A stretch of 64,000 nucleotides of DNA from Cervus elaphus (taxonomy: Eukaryota > Chordata > Mammalia > Artiodactyla > Cervidae). Below the pieces are notes generated by a model. It had not been told where the DNA came from and did not search any database. It worked only from the letters and a program-made list of their open reading frames with translations. This document shows positions 11,265-23,819 of this stretch, one piece after another (position 1 is the first letter of the stretch; each line of letters begins with the position of its first letter). The stretch spans positions 50,616,001 through 50,680,000 of the forward strand of contig NC_057835.1 in the NCBI RefSeq assembly GCF_910594005.1, written 5' to 3'. The translations under genes and the position numbers were made by a program.

Positions 11265-11281
11265 TGTGTGTGTGTGTGTGT
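11265..11281. repeat. (TG)n microsatellite
   Basis: About eight and a half TG units, followed by a short AGAG run. Confidence 0.9.
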
Positions 11282-11407
11282 ATGAGAAAGAGAGAGATTT
11301 AAAAATGCCTAACATGCAATGAGTGATAACTTAGGTCAGCACTCTGGTAGGATCACTGTGCTAAAGCTTAGTTCTTACCTTCTTTTTACAGAGGGCCCTT
11401 TCACTAG

Positions 11408-11625
11408 TGTGTGTACTCAGCTGCTCCGTCATGTCCAACTCTTTGAGGCCCCATGGACTGTAGCCCACCAGGCTCCTCCGTCCATGGGATTTTCCAGGCA
11501 AGAATACTGGAACGGGTTACCATTTACTTCTCCAGGGGGTCTTCCCAGCCCAGGGATTGAACCTGCATCTCTTGTGTCTCCTGCATTGGCAGATGGCTTC
11601 TTTACCACTAGTGCCACCTGGGAAG
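11408..11625 (-). mobile_element. Bov-tA SINE, antisense, with TSD
   Basis: actcagctgctccgtcatgt opens the BovA body and accactagtgccacctggga closes the tRNA-like head. Duplicates cctttca(c/g)tag lie at 11397-11407 and 11626-11636. Confidence 0.93.
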
Positions 11626-11636
11626 CCTTTCAGTAG

Positions 11637-12680
11637 AGAGTGGGTCAAAGCCAATCAGAGGCTATATATTAGAATACATCAATCAATATATGTGTCACTT
11701 AGATACTACACCCTCTTTTTAGAGGCTCTCCAAAAAGACAAAACAAAAAAAAGAATGAGTTAGTGAAAAAGTTTTCAGATAGCCCATGTTGGTTTGCTTA
11801 TACTTCTGGTATCAAATCTTCCTTTCTAAAAGTCAATTTGTAATAAAGTCGGACCGGTAACTGCAACAATAGCTCCTGTCTCCTGCACTTAAATAGAATC
11901 GTTTCACTCCCTCATTGAGAAATTGAATCCAGTACCCCTCTCCTTGAATCTGTGTCGATTCATAGTCCAAGGTGATAATTTATAACTTTCCATGAAAATA
12001 TCATGCACTTCTACCTTGCTCTTATGAGAATCTTGCTCTAAGAACCCAGGTTGATTTTACTATGATCCTTTCTCCAGTGGTTTCTCCAAGAAAGTTTACA
12101 TGAGAGGAATTTTTTTTTACCTTTTGCACACTTGAAATTATCATTTTTATACTTTTGCTTGAGGAACTGACTGGCTACCGCAATTTAGATTGAACTTCAT
12201 TTGACTATGAGTTTATTATACATTGTTCCATTTTATTGTATTTTCTGTTGTTGCTGTTGGGAAGGCAGATATCTATCTCATTCCCTACTTTGTTTAAGTG
12301 ACTAGGTTTTTCATCTCTGGAAATGATTAGGACATTTTAAAAAATGTCTAATACTCTAAGACCTTATGATGATGTGACTTGTTTATTAGGCTGGATGTTC
12401 AGTAAGAGAGTTGTTTTTAATTTCCAAGAAATGTTCTTACATGATTGCTTTAAAAATATCCTCTCTTTTATCACCATCGTTTTACACTCTTCCTTGGGCC
12501 CCTATTTTTTTGATATTTTGATTACTTGAGTAGATCTTTTAACAAATTGATTTATTTTTTTACTGTCTACTTTCTGTTTTATTGCTCTGAATCCCTGATT
12601 TAATGTTCTGTTAAATCTTCTATTGAATTCTAATTTCAATGATCACATTTTAAAGTTTCAGCTATTTTCTACAATTTTTC
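11637..12680. other. unassigned non-coding DNA
   Basis: AT-rich sequence with many stop codons. No repeat, gene or regulatory element is recognised. Confidence 0.5.
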
Positions 12681-12695
12681 CTTGTGTATTTTATT

Positions 12696-12903
12696 ATTGT
12701 TGTTTAGTCGCTAAGTTGTGTGTGATTCTTTGTGACCCCATGGACGGTAGCCCGCCAGGCTCCTCTGTGCATGGAATTCTCCAGGCAAGGATACTGGAGT
12801 GGATTGCTATTTCCTTCTCCAGGTGACCTTCCCGAACCAGGGACTGAACCCTCGCCTCTTGTGTTGGCAGGTGATTCTTTACCACTGAGCCTCATGGGAA
12901 ACC
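12696..12903 (-). mobile_element. Bov-tA SINE, antisense
   Basis: ttgttgtttagtcgctaagt, then gaccccatggacggtagccc, and a head end accactgagcctcatgggaa. The flanks share cttgtgtat, a plausible short TSD. Confidence 0.92.
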
Positions 12904-13369
12904 CTTCTTGTGTATATCATGATATTTTTATTTCCTTTTTTTCTCTTTTGAAAGATCATTAATTATATATGTATATATATTGAGGCTTTCTGTGAGCCCT
13001 ACATCATGTTTCCCGTGAGTGCCCAGATTTTCTGTGTGTCTTGGTGTCCTCAAATAGCTGATCACCCCATGACTATCCAATCAGATCTAAGATCAGGCAC
13101 TTAAACCTAATTGATTAGCACTGTGGAGTGTAGGGCAATCAGGTAGCCCACAGCTTGTTAACTGGCTAATTTTCTCTGGGGTAGTTGGTTTCACCAATAG
13201 GGGATCCCACTATCTTCTGTCTAAAGTGCTGTGAGGCTGCTGCTGTCCTGGAGCTGGAGCCTTTCAATAAGTATTCCCCTCTATTCCTTGGTCTTCAGTG
13301 TTGAATTTAAATGACAACCTTGTTCCTGGGCTAAGGAACCCAGAACTTCTCTGGTTCAGTTACCTCAGG
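12904..13369. other. unassigned non-coding DNA
   Basis: A short (AT)n stretch at 12965-12980 is followed by sequence in which I recognise nothing. Confidence 0.45.
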
Positions 13370-13556
13370 GCAGTGGTTGTTAGGCATACGCCAGAATCAC
13401 CTGGAAGACTTGTTAAACCACAGGTAATTGAGCCTTGCCTCCAGATTTTCTGACTCAACAGGACTGGGATGAGTTTGAAAACACATTCATCCCCAACAAT
13501 AGGATCCCAGATCTAGGGCTTGGAGACTACCACTCTGGAGTATAAACCTCTGGCTT
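13370..13556. mobile_element. MER5A-type hAT non-autonomous DNA transposon
   Basis: It starts with gcagtggttgttaggcatac and ccagaatcacctggaagact, and ends near ttggagactaccactctgg. The start and end resemble the inverted terminal repeats of MER5A, and the length (~187 bp) fits. Confidence 0.7.
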
Positions 13557-14157
13557 TGCATGGAGGTGAGTGAAAGGTCTGTAACTGTGTGGCATAATTT
13601 AGATTACTAATGGTTTCATTTTCTTTGATGGTGCAGTCTGAGTCTCTTCTTGTTATTTAGGGTGTTATTTTGAAGGGAACATGCAGAAAAACTTCTTACA
13701 TCATTTTGATGAAGGGTTATTTTAAGTAGAATAGCAAGAAGAAGTCCTCTTGTTCCCAACATTTTGAAACAGATGAGCAAATCCATGATATTGTGATTCT
13801 TTCTAGTTTTACTGTTAGAGAGTATTTTTGTGATAACTGTATTTTATTGCTGTAGTGTCATTTGAAAACTGGAAATCCATGGTATCTAGTACCTTCCAAT
13901 TGATCAAAATACTATAAACTATTGACCAGAACAAAATATTTACAGTTGCCTGAGGAAGTTTGTACTTAAGAAGCAATTACATTTTGCACTGAAAATGATA
14001 GCTGAAATGAATTTGCCTCTCTGTTTCCTAATATCAGTTTTTATTTTATTTTGCTAGACTGTTCATTTGATTCTCATTAATCCCAAATTTCAAAATGTGA
14101 AATATGGTCATCAAGATTTAGATCTATGCTACTTAATGCAGTTGCCACTAATAATTT
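13557..14157. other. unassigned non-coding DNA
   Basis: No repeat, gene or motif cluster recognised. Confidence 0.45.
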
Positions 14158-14319
14158 TGTTGTTATTCGGTCACTAAGTACTGTCTGACTCCTTGCAACT
14201 CCATGGACTGCAGCACACCAAGCTTCCCTGTCCTTTATTATTTCCCAGAGTTTGCTCAGACTCATGTCCATTGAGTCGGTGATGCTATCTGTCTCATCCT
14301 CTGCTGCCCTCTTTTCTTT
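14158..14319 (-). mobile_element. BovB 3' end (BOV-A2-like), antisense, short
   Basis: tgttgttattcggtcactaa and gactgcagcacaccaagctt open the antisense BovB tail. It ends after ctcatcctctgctgccctct, so only ~160 bp inserted or survived. Confidence 0.88.
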
Positions 14320-15540
14320 TAATATATGACTTTAAAGTTTTCTTCTTCGGTCCCATTAGACATCTTTGTTAGTAGCACATGGTTAGTGGCTATAGTAATG
14401 AACAGCTCAGATATGGAACTTTTCCATTGTTGCAGAAAGTCCTGCTGGGCAGGACAAATATAAAACCTCCTTTATTTACAGAAGGAAAAGAAAAGAGGAA
14501 AGAATGACTTTCAACGAAATCACTCTTTTGTCAGTCTTACACATCTTATTCAGGAACCTTTGTTTGTTTGAAAATATCAATGTCTTCAATAGATGTCCAC
14601 AATGTCAAATACCGCACTTCTGGCTTCATCATGGTAACGTGGGAGATGGAAGTGATTTACTCCAAAATGCTGGGTGGATTTCTGTGAAATCACTCACATG
14701 CTGTTAAGGTGAAGATACACTCATGGGGCTGGAGGCTTACCTCCCACCCCAGCCCTCCCCACCCATTTCCCTACCTGGTTAGTGTCAGGAGGAGACGTGT
14801 TGAAAGGCTGAACCATTGCAGGTGTGCTTTGTCAACTGGGATTTGGGCTCTGAGTTTCTCAGATCAACATAGTGTGTGGCTTATGTGCAAAGCGCTTGCT
14901 TTCAGCAAGGAAGTGTGTGCATCAAGGCTAAATGCCTGGTTCCAAGGCGAGCCACACACTCATGGATTCTTGCCTGTATGTTTGTTGGCCTTTGGATCCC
15001 AATTTAATTGTTTATTGATCAAATAAACATTAGAGGCTATTTATTGGGCCCCAATGGGGAGCTATTATCTCAGCCAATGGATGATAAATATATTTGTATT
15101 CTTATGCCTGATTTCTAAAATGTCAAAAAAAAAAAAAGAAGTGTACTTAAACTTGTCAATGAAAGTGAAACATTTCTAGTCATTATTGCCCAATAAAAAT
15201 GTTTATATGGACACAAAACTCCTTTATTTCAATGTCACAAAAAATTCTTTGGAAATCAGTGGGGGAAGGGGAATGGAAATGAGACTACGTAGATAGATAA
15301 TAGATTGTAGGTATCAGATATGTAATTATATTACTTTTATTAATGACACTCAGCTGTCAGATACTTAAATTTTCTCTTTGGGGTTGTTTAGAAAGATGAT
15401 CTCAGAACATTCTCCCTGAAATTGCTTCAACTTTTTAATTTTAACCTAGAGAAAACAGCCTGGCTGCCCAAACTATGTTCCATTCTGTTGTATTAATATT
15501 TGTTGCAAAGCTGATGATCTCTTCCTTGGATTTGTGAGTA
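14320..15540. other. unassigned non-coding DNA
   Basis: No repeat family is recognised over 1.2 kb. The 14,700-15,000 part is somewhat richer in G+C and has a 105-codon open frame without flanking splice signals I trust. A 13-base A run is at 15124-15136. Confidence 0.45.
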
Positions 15541-15752
15541 CTTGACCCTGATGGCTCAGCAGGTAACGAATCTGCCTGCAGTGCAAGAAGGAGATGAGGG
15601 TTCAATCCCTGGGTCAGGAAGATCCCCTGGAAGACATGACAACCTACTCCAGTATTCTTGCTTGAAAACTCCCACGGACAGAGGAGCCCGGCAGGCTACA
15701 GTCCATGGGCTTGCAAAGAATCAGACGTGAATGAGAAACTAAACATAAGCAT
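15541..15752 (+). mobile_element. Bov-tA SINE
   Basis: A diverged tRNA-like head (gatggctcagcaggtaacga; gggttcaatccctgggtcag) is followed by a BovA body (acctactccagtattcttgc). The tail reads actaaacataagcataaga. There are more substitutions than in neighbours, so it is probably older. Confidence 0.9.
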
Positions 15753-16149
15753 AAGATCTTAACCCTAAGGAAGGGTTAGGTGTTACTGTCATGAGTCTGC
15801 TTACAATAGGCAGAAACAACTTTCCTTCTGAATGTATCTAAAGAGATACGTCCTGCTCCCACCACCGTTTGCTGGTAAACACTCTTTTCAGTGAATAGGA
15901 TGATCAGACCACTAAGATTTAGGAAAACCCAAACAAACTAGTAAAGCTCATTCAAAATCAATTGCCTTGTTATAACTGGAGGTGCAAATAAGTTACAAAT
16001 CAGCAAGGTCAATATCATGGCAGAATTACCTCTATGTCTTAGTCAGAATTTGTGTCTTTTGTTTCTCAGGCCTATATTAGTGGGCAAATAGCAACAACAT
16101 AACAAGTATAATAAAAAGTGATACAATTTAAGCACTATGATATGATAGT
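15753..16149. other. unassigned non-coding DNA
   Basis: Nothing recognised. Confidence 0.45.
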
Positions 16150-16400
16150 AATAATATAAACAATAATGATCATTATTGAATACTTGATACCATGTAAGAT
16201 GCTATATGAATAATGTATTAATTGTAATTACAGTTTCCAACAATTCTGTAGGATAAATATTATCATTTCCATTTTACAGAAAAGAAAGTTACAACTAATT
16301 TTTATTACCTTGACCAATGTCCCAGCTAGTAGTTGAGAGTGTCCCAAACCCAAATTTGTCTGACTGTACAACATATTTTCTTAATCACTGTATCAGGCAT
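16150..16400 (-). mobile_element. MIR SINE, antisense
   Basis: tattatcatttccattttac, then agctagtagttgagagtgtc and ttgtctgactgtacaac follow antisense MIR order, with moderate divergence. Confidence 0.65.
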
Positions 16401-16547
16401 TCAGTATGATGAGTGGAACAGAATTTTTAGGAGTGTCAGGATTATGGAGCTTGAGATACTATGTGAATTAGGAGTTAAGTTTAAATGAGAACATTTAAAA
16501 AGTTCTCAAGAAAAAGTTTTCTAGGAAATACAGTGACTCTCTGATAC

Positions 16548-16620
16548 GTCCCAATCACCAAGAATAATGTTTAGCACATAATGAGTGTTCAGTGAGTACT
16601 TATTGCATTAATTAATGATT
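16548..16620 (+). mobile_element. L2 LINE 3' terminus remnant
   Basis: atgtttagcacataatgagt then gttcagtgagtacttattgc matches the last ~70 bp of L2. Confidence 0.5.
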
Positions 16621-17194
16621 TAGAGTTACTGTGTAACTGTGATTTATGGTTATGGTACAACTGTTATAATTGGGGTATACTGGGAGATCTTTAAGCTGAT
16701 ATATGCATATTTTTCTTGCATGAGACACATAGCCTAGTCTATGTAATTACTGTATAAGTTAAGGAAATCTGTTCATATATATGTATACATGTTCCCCAAT
16801 TATGTTAGCTAAAAACTGGTGACTTTAAGAGCTTTCTTGAAGACAATGTGTATGCATTAAAAGATATTTCTATCTCTAATTGATGACTGATTTAGGAACT
16901 ACTAAATTTAGGGACTGAGACTGTTGAATGAAAGCAGATTCATTGGTATGAGTCTGTAGTAGATATTTCAGATCTTCTCATTGCCTCAGTCGTCGAATAT
17001 TCTTAGGTGAAGAAGTTAAGAACTCTCTAGCATAAGGTGAATTTATTTTCAAGAGAGACAAAAAAATATACTGAAGGTAGCCTTCCTTTGGTTCAACTGT
17101 ATCTTCAGAGTCCTTTGGGATCAAACTCATGTACCTTTGCCATTAGTTAAGTCTTAAACCATTGTGGAATTTCAAATATTAGTTTGGATAGTGT
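16621..17194. other. unassigned non-coding DNA
   Basis: AT-rich. Nothing recognised. Confidence 0.45.
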
Positions 17195-17710
17195 GTTAAT
17201 TTCCTGTTGTTGCTTCACCAGATCACCACAGATTTAGCAGCTTGAAACCACATAAATTTCTTATTTTATTGTTCTGGAGATTAGAAGTTCAAAATGGGTC
17301 TTACTGGGCTAAAATCAAAGTGTGTCAGAGCTGTGTTGATTTCTGGAAGCTCCAGGAGAAGATCTCCTTTCTTGCTTTTTCCAGCTCCTAGGGGCTGCTC
17401 ACATTGCTTGTCCTATGGCCTCCCCGTTCCGTCTTCAAAGCCGGCAATAGCCAGTGGAGTCTTCTCAGAATGCATCACTTTGACACTGATTCTTCTGTTT
17501 CCCTCTTCCACTCTTTGAGGACCTTTGTGGTTATATTAGACATGTCTGGTTATAATCTAGAATAATCTTCCCAGTTTAAAGTCAGTTGACTAGCAAAGTT
17601 AATTTCATCTGCTACCTTAATTGCCCTTTGTCATATAACATAACACATTTACATGTTCTGGGAATTAGAACATGGGCATTTTGAAAGATACAGTATTCTG
17701 TCTACCACAG
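17195..17710 (-). mobile_element. MLT1-type MaLR solo LTR, antisense
   Basis: Read in reverse it follows an MLT1 LTR: a start-like tgtggtagacagaatactg (complement of 17,690-17,710), a middle with agctccaggagaag and ctggctattgccgg-like text, and an end near 17,200 matching the LTR terminus. Length ~515 bp is close to a whole LTR. No internal retroviral sequence is seen, so this is a solo remnant. Confidence 0.7.
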
Positions 17711-17744
17711 ATAGAAGCAAGAATATGGAGGTATTTTGTAACAG

Positions 17745-17880
17745 ACTTACATTAGGTTCCAATTCTAAATCACCTGTGTGATCTTGGGCAACTTAAGTTC
17801 CATCCGTTGCTTGGGTAGCAAAAGTGAATTAATAATTATTACTCCCCAGGCTTGTCATGAAGGTGTTATTAGCATCAAAG
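17745..17880 (+). mobile_element. MIR SINE fragment, sense
   Basis: gtgtgatcttgggcaactta then ggcttgtcatgaaggtgtta matches the central and 3' parts of MIR in sense orientation. Confidence 0.6.
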
Positions 17881-18662
17881 AATAAAGGAGTATTTAACCT
17901 GTGAAAGAGAGTTCTCTTGTTTGTTATCCTTTTAGATCTGGAACAAAAACTTCTCAAAAGCTGTCGTTTATAGGATTTTTAGATAATCTTTTTTTCTTTT
18001 TAAGTGAAGGAAGTAAAACTCATCCATTTAATATCTTCTTTATAGCTCATTACCTAGTTCTGTCTAAAAGATGATCTTTAATTAAGAACTTACCTTTTTT
18101 TTTTCTTTTTTAACTCATTAGCTCACCATAAGGATGCCACACTATGGCACAGTTCTTGAAAGACAAGATTAATGAACTTTCAACAATTAGAGAAAATTGA
18201 TGGATAAATTTTGCTGACCAGGAATACAGTTAAAGTTCAAGAAAGAAATCGATCTGTAAAGGATGTTCTAATTGCTGGGAAGCTTAATGCAAAATAGAGA
18301 GTATTGAAATAGACTTTCAAATAAAAGGATTAGAATAAGCAAAATGAAAAAGAATGAATGAAAGACAGAACATGGTATGTGAGGGAAGGCAGGCAGGGGA
18401 AAGGAAGAGAGCTATATGACAGAATAGAGGCCATGTCTGTTAAAGACATAGTCCTATTGAATGTGGAATATGGAACTGTGTCATAAGAGGACTTGAAAGC
18501 CTGTTACTTCTTTTAGAGTAAAAAAGTCAGTGAAGGTTCTTGATTAGAAGGTGACAAAGGTGAATTAGGAAAGAGATGAGTTTGTAGAAATTGGTAGAAA
18601 GTATGAAGTTGAATCGTAATCCCCTTCCTTTCAAATATAAACAAAAATTGATGTTGACCGAC
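17881..18662. other. unassigned non-coding DNA
   Basis: Nothing firmly recognised. The purine-rich part near 18,340-18,420 may be decayed repeat. Confidence 0.4.
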
Positions 18663-18670
18663 GCATGAAT

Positions 18671-18869
18671 TGGTTTTCTCTGGTGGCTCAGACAGTAAAG
18701 AATCCTTCTGCAATGCGGGAGACCTGGGTTCATGCCCATGGAGAGGGCATGGCAACCCACTCCAGTATTCTTGCCTGGAGAATCCCCATGGACAAGGGAG
18801 CCTGGAGGGCTACAGTCCATGGGGTCGCAAAGAGTTGGACACGACTGAGCACCTGAGTGGCAGCAGAAT
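18671..18869 (+). mobile_element. Bov-tA SINE with internal deletion and TSD
   Basis: The head tctctggtggctcagacagt is followed by gacctgggttcatgcccatg and then the BovA body. About 25-30 bp between the B-box region and gagggcatggcaaccc are missing relative to other copies. An 8-bp duplicate, gcatgaat, lies at 18663-18670 and 18870-18877. Confidence 0.92.
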
Positions 18870-18877
18870 GCATGAAT

Positions 18878-19509
18878 CATCAGAGCTAAATCTCTCCATC
18901 TCCGTCAAGCATTTCTGCTTATATTAGAACATTCAGGGAAGGGAAATGTGACCCACTGACAGACTAAGAGGTGTCCTGAGAGGTATTAACCTTTTACAGA
19001 AGTCATTATGAGGAAGTGTCGGGAGGACAGAAGGGAGACATTTATTGAACAAACGAAGCAAAACTCTACACTTGAGGTGAATTTATTCTTTGAAATTTTA
19101 TGGAGTCTATATTTGTGAGTTTTATTTAAATGATCATTTGTAGAAAGATAATGTGTTTTCAGAATCCTGCTTTTACTAACTGGTGACCTTTATAAAAATA
19201 ATAGACTTTAAAGTACTCTGAATTTCTTTATCTTTAATATTGGATTGATACTTCTTACCTAGTAGAGGTTTTGTGAGGGTTAATATAGATAACCCATATC
19301 CATCAGTAAGCATACTTTCTAAACAGTTTCTGGACAGGAAGGGAGCTCATTGGAAGTATATGGGCCAACTCACAGAATTAAAAGGAGAGTGAATGAGGGT
19401 TAATCCAGAGATCTAAGGAGAAAGAACCAAAAGGCTGTGTCTTTAAGTTAGTGTTGTTAGGTTATCTCATTTCTACATGATGTGTATCCTTGTGTTACTC
19501 TCTTCAGGA
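18878..19509. other. unassigned non-coding DNA
   Basis: Nothing recognised. Confidence 0.45.
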
Positions 19510-20400
19510 TCCAAATTCCCAGGGGAAACAAAGTACCTAAAGATCCCAGGGTCACAGTAAAACTTACACAGCACAAAACTAAACCAACAACGAAGACTTT
19601 ATTCAAGGCTGTTTCAAGAGGGGAGAGGAGAGAACTACAAACTCAACTCTGCTGAAACAAAGAGGAACAGGGTGTAGAGGTGGGGTGAGGAGTAGATTGT
19701 AGGCTATCCATGCTTACTAGTTGACTTAACGCAAAAGGAAAGTAAACTTTCTCATTTCGTCATGTGAGTGAGTGAAAGTCGCTCAGTTGTGTCCAAGTTT
19801 TTGCGACCCCATGAATTCTCCAGGCCAGAATAATGGAATGGATAGCTTTTCCCTTCTCCAGGGGATCTTCCCAACCTAGGGATCAAACCTAGGTTTCCCA
19901 CATTGCAGGCGGATTCTTTACCATCTGAGCCACAAGGGAAGCCCCATATCATCATGACAGGAGGTAATTTTACAACTTGATCCTATGCTCCCACCAAAGT
20001 TAAGGTTCAGTGCTCCCACAGGTACTGGAAGGTAAGGGGTCTATCTGTCTTGATGGTTACACTTCAAAGGCATGGTTCCCAAGTCCTTGAGAAAAGACAG
20101 TCTTGGGGTATAAATTGGCAAGAGGCTTTATGAAAGATTTCCATCTCAAAGCTGCAGAAGCTTTATAAGGAAAATGTTGTAGGGAAAAGGAAACAGTAAG
20201 CCCATCTTGGCCACCAGAGCAGTCAATGAGCCTGCCTTGATTGTGATGATGGGAAGAAATAGATGTGGGAAAGCATCTTGACTTATATTCCCACCAAGGC
20301 AACAATGAGTGGGGAAAAGAGTCATTCTCAAAAGAGAGGTGAGATAGAGCCACTGAAATAAAAAAGGGGGAAAGAATGGTGGGCAGGACATTATGGAAAA
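19510..20400. other. unclassified sequence, possibly an old LTR split by a Bov-tA
   Basis: The stretch is purine-rich on this strand and contains acgaagactttattcaagg, which read backwards gives a poly-A-signal-like element as in antisense LTRs. A Bov-tA interrupts it at 19766-19946. No family can be named, and this reading is tentative. Confidence 0.25.
19766..19946 (-). mobile_element. Bov-tA SINE, antisense, internally deleted
   Basis: gtgaaagtcgctcagttgtg opens the BovA body. The text jumps from gcgaccccatg straight to aattctccaggcc, losing about 35 bp present in other copies. The head end is accatctgagccacaaggga. Confidence 0.92.
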
Positions 20401-21289
20401 CTAAAACGTGCCTGGCACTGTGTTAGTAGTTAGAAGTATAACACTTGAGTGATTTAAATTTATTTAGAAGAAATAAACAAATTTGCTCAAAATAATTAGC
20501 AAACAATTCACAGGCGATGTTGAAGCAAAGACAAATCCCATAAAATCATGCCACCCCATGAACAATCCTCAGTACAGTGTTGCCATATTGTAAACAATTA
20601 AAACGTTTACTGTGGCCCCTTAAACTTGCCAGATGGAAGAGTATAATGGATGATGCACTGCAACAAATCTTAAAAATTACTTTTATTTATTGATCTCCCT
20701 CAGGCTGCCATGCTCTCTCCCAAAGGGTCCCCAAACTGCTTTTGTTCATCGGTCAAATCAGTCAGCCCCCTGCCACCCCTAGCCCAGTCTGTCCTCCTTT
20801 CCAGTCTATTTGTATTTCTTTAAAATACTCTGTGTTGTTTCACCTGCAGGTATTAATGCAGGTATTTAAGGCCATCGTACTTCTTCCAGTTCTGTTTTGC
20901 TGCCTTTTATTCAAATGAACTAGCAAGGCTGCTTCTTCCTTAGAAGTCAGAGCAGGGACAGTGAGGCTCTTTGAATCCCAGTGTAAATCTGTCATTAGAG
21001 CTCAAAGATTTCAGCCTTAGGTGCTGGGATGAGAACACACAAAAGCTTGTGCCAGTTACCAGGAAAGTAAACTAGTATCTGCCCCCTCCCTGGGTACCCG
21101 CTGTGGAGGGTGCTCATTCCTCTCATATGCCACCATGTGAATCTGCGAGTCCATCATACAGACAGTATATATGTTTGCTGAGGAACGTCAAGATGAGGAG
21201 GTGTATCTTGTCCTCATATTTCTTCAGTACCTACTTAACACAGGGTGTGGCTCTGAATTAGTATTCACTAGTTTTATTTTTACTAGTTT
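20401..21289. other. unassigned non-coding DNA
   Basis: Nothing recognised. The 20,690-20,860 part is pyrimidine-rich. Confidence 0.45.
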
Positions 21290-21402
21290 GACTTTTGTTA
21301 CCACGAGGCATATGGCATCTTAGTTCCCTGACCAGGGATCAAACCCACATCCTCTGCATTGAAAGCATGGAGTCTTAACTACTGAACTGCCAGGGAAGTC
21401 CC
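21290..21402 (-). mobile_element. CHR-type cetartiodactyl SINE, antisense
   Basis: gttccctgaccagggatcaa, then gcattgaaagcatggagtct and gaactgccagggaagtccc match the tRNA-Glu-derived CHR SINE shared by whales and ruminants. About 110 bp. Confidence 0.82.
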
Positions 21403-22084
21403 ACTCATTTAACTTTTTAAGTTGAATTATTGAGAAGCAGAATTTCAAAGCTTGACAGAATCAGTGATTCTTCAGCAGGTATGAACAGAAAACTGTTCTG
21501 TGAATGTGCTGGGCAGCTGAGAAGCAGGGCTACGGCATTGCAGAAAGCTTCCCACGCTAGCGATGGAGAAGGACAGCAATTACTTGAGAACCTGTAGTAG
21601 TACCCTCACTGTCTAGTTTCCCAACCTGAATGGAATATTCAGGAATTTAGCAGGAGATGGGAAGAGAGAAGACCAAAAGGGGAGGGAAGGAGAAGGAGGG
21701 GGTTTGAACCTAGCCACTACCGTTGCAAACTTACCTTTTGTCTCAGACACCAGACTAGGTCACTGGATAAGACCAGATGTACAGTAGCATGTGCTACTGT
21801 GGCCCCTTCACCTTTGTGTATGTATCCATAAAAATACTATTATAGCAACAATATCATCTTGTTTCAGCAGAGTGTGGAGTGGTTTAGCTAAGGAAGTTTA
21901 TATGGCAAATCTAATTACAGTGTTTCTTTTTGGTAAAACTCTATTAATGTGTTATTATAAGAGACCAGATACTAAAACCCTTTTAACAGTTTCAGAGAAG
22001 ATTCCTACGATGGGAAACAGAAAATTCACTTAATGTGAACATAAAATATAAAAGCTTTGTAAAAGAAAAATAATTTTTTTTCTT
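21403..22084. other. unassigned non-coding DNA
   Basis: Nothing recognised. There is a purine-rich patch at 21655-21702. Confidence 0.45.
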
Positions 22085-22262
22085 AAACAATAAAAACTAT
22101 TTTCTTGTAGTTCTGGGATTAGAGAAATCCAACATCAAGGTGCTGAGCAGTTGAGTTCCTAGTGAGCAAACTCTTTGTGGCTTACAGACAGCTGCTTTCT
22201 TGCTGGGTCCTCACACAGTAGACAGAGAGACAGTCTTCTCATTTCTCTTCTTTTCTGTGTGT
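22085..22262 (-). mobile_element. MaLR-type LTR fragment, antisense
   Basis: tcttgtagttctgggattag, then atcaaggtgctgagcagttg and acagctgctttcttgctggg follow the same LTR pattern as 4482-4800. Confidence 0.5.
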
Positions 22263-23634
22263 GATTTGATATTTTCACAGAGTAATAACTTCATCTAAAG
22301 TTACTAAAGAAAAAATCCTGAGCAACTCTTTAAGATATGTGTGTTCTAAATAAATGTAGAAGATGCTCCTCAGAGTACATGCATATAAAATAAAACTCTG
22401 ATAACTTAGAATCGGGGAGTAAGTTGTTCTTTCTGGAACACTCCAAGTGCCCCTCAGAGCATATGGACTGAGAGATCAATGTGGAACACATTAATGCAGC
22501 AGAGACGAAAGGGAACCATGGCTGGGAGCCACTGTTTCACTTTTCCAGTAGTTGTTAGAAGCTTTTGTGCGTTCTCGTCCCATCACCAAAAGCCTGAAAT
22601 CTCTGAGCTCCAATGATAGATTTACACTGGGATTCAAAGGACAGCCTAAATGCAACCATGTTCTCATGTTGCTAATCACAGTCGCTCATTTAATATAGTG
22701 AGAGCCAAGATCAAGACGATAAGTGTTTAAGGCCCTGAGCTAGAAGCCCATAGGACTAGTTAAAACAATTGCAATTTTGTTCCTATTCAGGCTCAGGAAA
22801 TTATGTCTCATCCATTTGGAAGCATACCTTGGAAACATTACATAAAGGGCAGGAAACCACTTACCAACTGTAGTTTGAACCAGTTCCTAGGCAAGGTCTA
22901 TGTGAAGGTGAAGTCTGATTCAGGTCTGCAAACTCACTCCTCCAAGGAGGGGTTGGATAACTTGAAAACTAACATCAGAAACTCCAAAGACTGCTTACAA
23001 AGAGACTCAGTTTCCAGCCCGGACTATGAGTTGGTATGATTCTACTTTTGCATAAATTAATCACAGAACTGTAATCATTTCCTACTAGGGTTCCAATTTT
23101 AGAACCCGGTTCCGCCTTCCAGTCTGCACTACAGATCTTTCTAACGTAAGTCAAGTATTTGAAGGAGCTGACAGCTCTAACCTCAACCCAACATGTTTGA
23201 TCTGCTGCTTGTCTCTCATCTTAAAAGCATTGCTCTCTGATTTTTCTCTCTCTTGCCTGCTTAGTGGTAGATCTCCTAAAAGATGTATAGTTTGGGTGGC
23301 TTTGGCAAAATGCTTTTATGATTTCCCTCTTATAATAATAGCCTGAAATTGTTAGATCTGGATTTAGTTTAAAGGGCACAAACTACAAAAAAAAAAAAAA
23401 GCCAGAAGGAATGATTTTGATTCTCTCAAACTTCATCATACATATCAACAGACATCTAAGGAAGAAGAGTCTACTTTCTTGATCATTTTTCTAAATAAAT
23501 GTTTTTAAATGCAAAAATCTGTCTTACACAAGGAACTTGCAAATTGCTAGCTATTTCTGAAGGCATTGAGCTGAAATTTTAAACAACAATTTTTTTTTTT
23601 TTTATAATGCTTCATATTTCTTTATGACAGGATC
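22263..23634. other. unassigned non-coding DNA
   Basis: No repeat or gene is recognised over 1.4 kb. A 15-base A run lies at 23386-23400 and a T run at 23591-23603. Confidence 0.45.
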
Positions 23635-23819
23635 AGGGCCCATCAATTCAACCTCTCAAATCTCTCTCAAGTTGTCCTCCACACCCTGCTGTTACAGTTC
23701 TAGTTGAGGGTTTTATTATTTCTTGCTGGGACTATGGCAGTAGCTTCTTTATAAGTCATCTTACTTCTGGTTAGATTCTGATGGCAGCATCTTCCAGGCT
23801 ACCTATAGAAGGCAATATT

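Noticed and set aside
17195..17710. Endogenous retrovirus with internal genes
   Set aside because: Only an LTR-length MaLR-type remnant is seen. No gag, pol or env-like coding sequence adjoins it.
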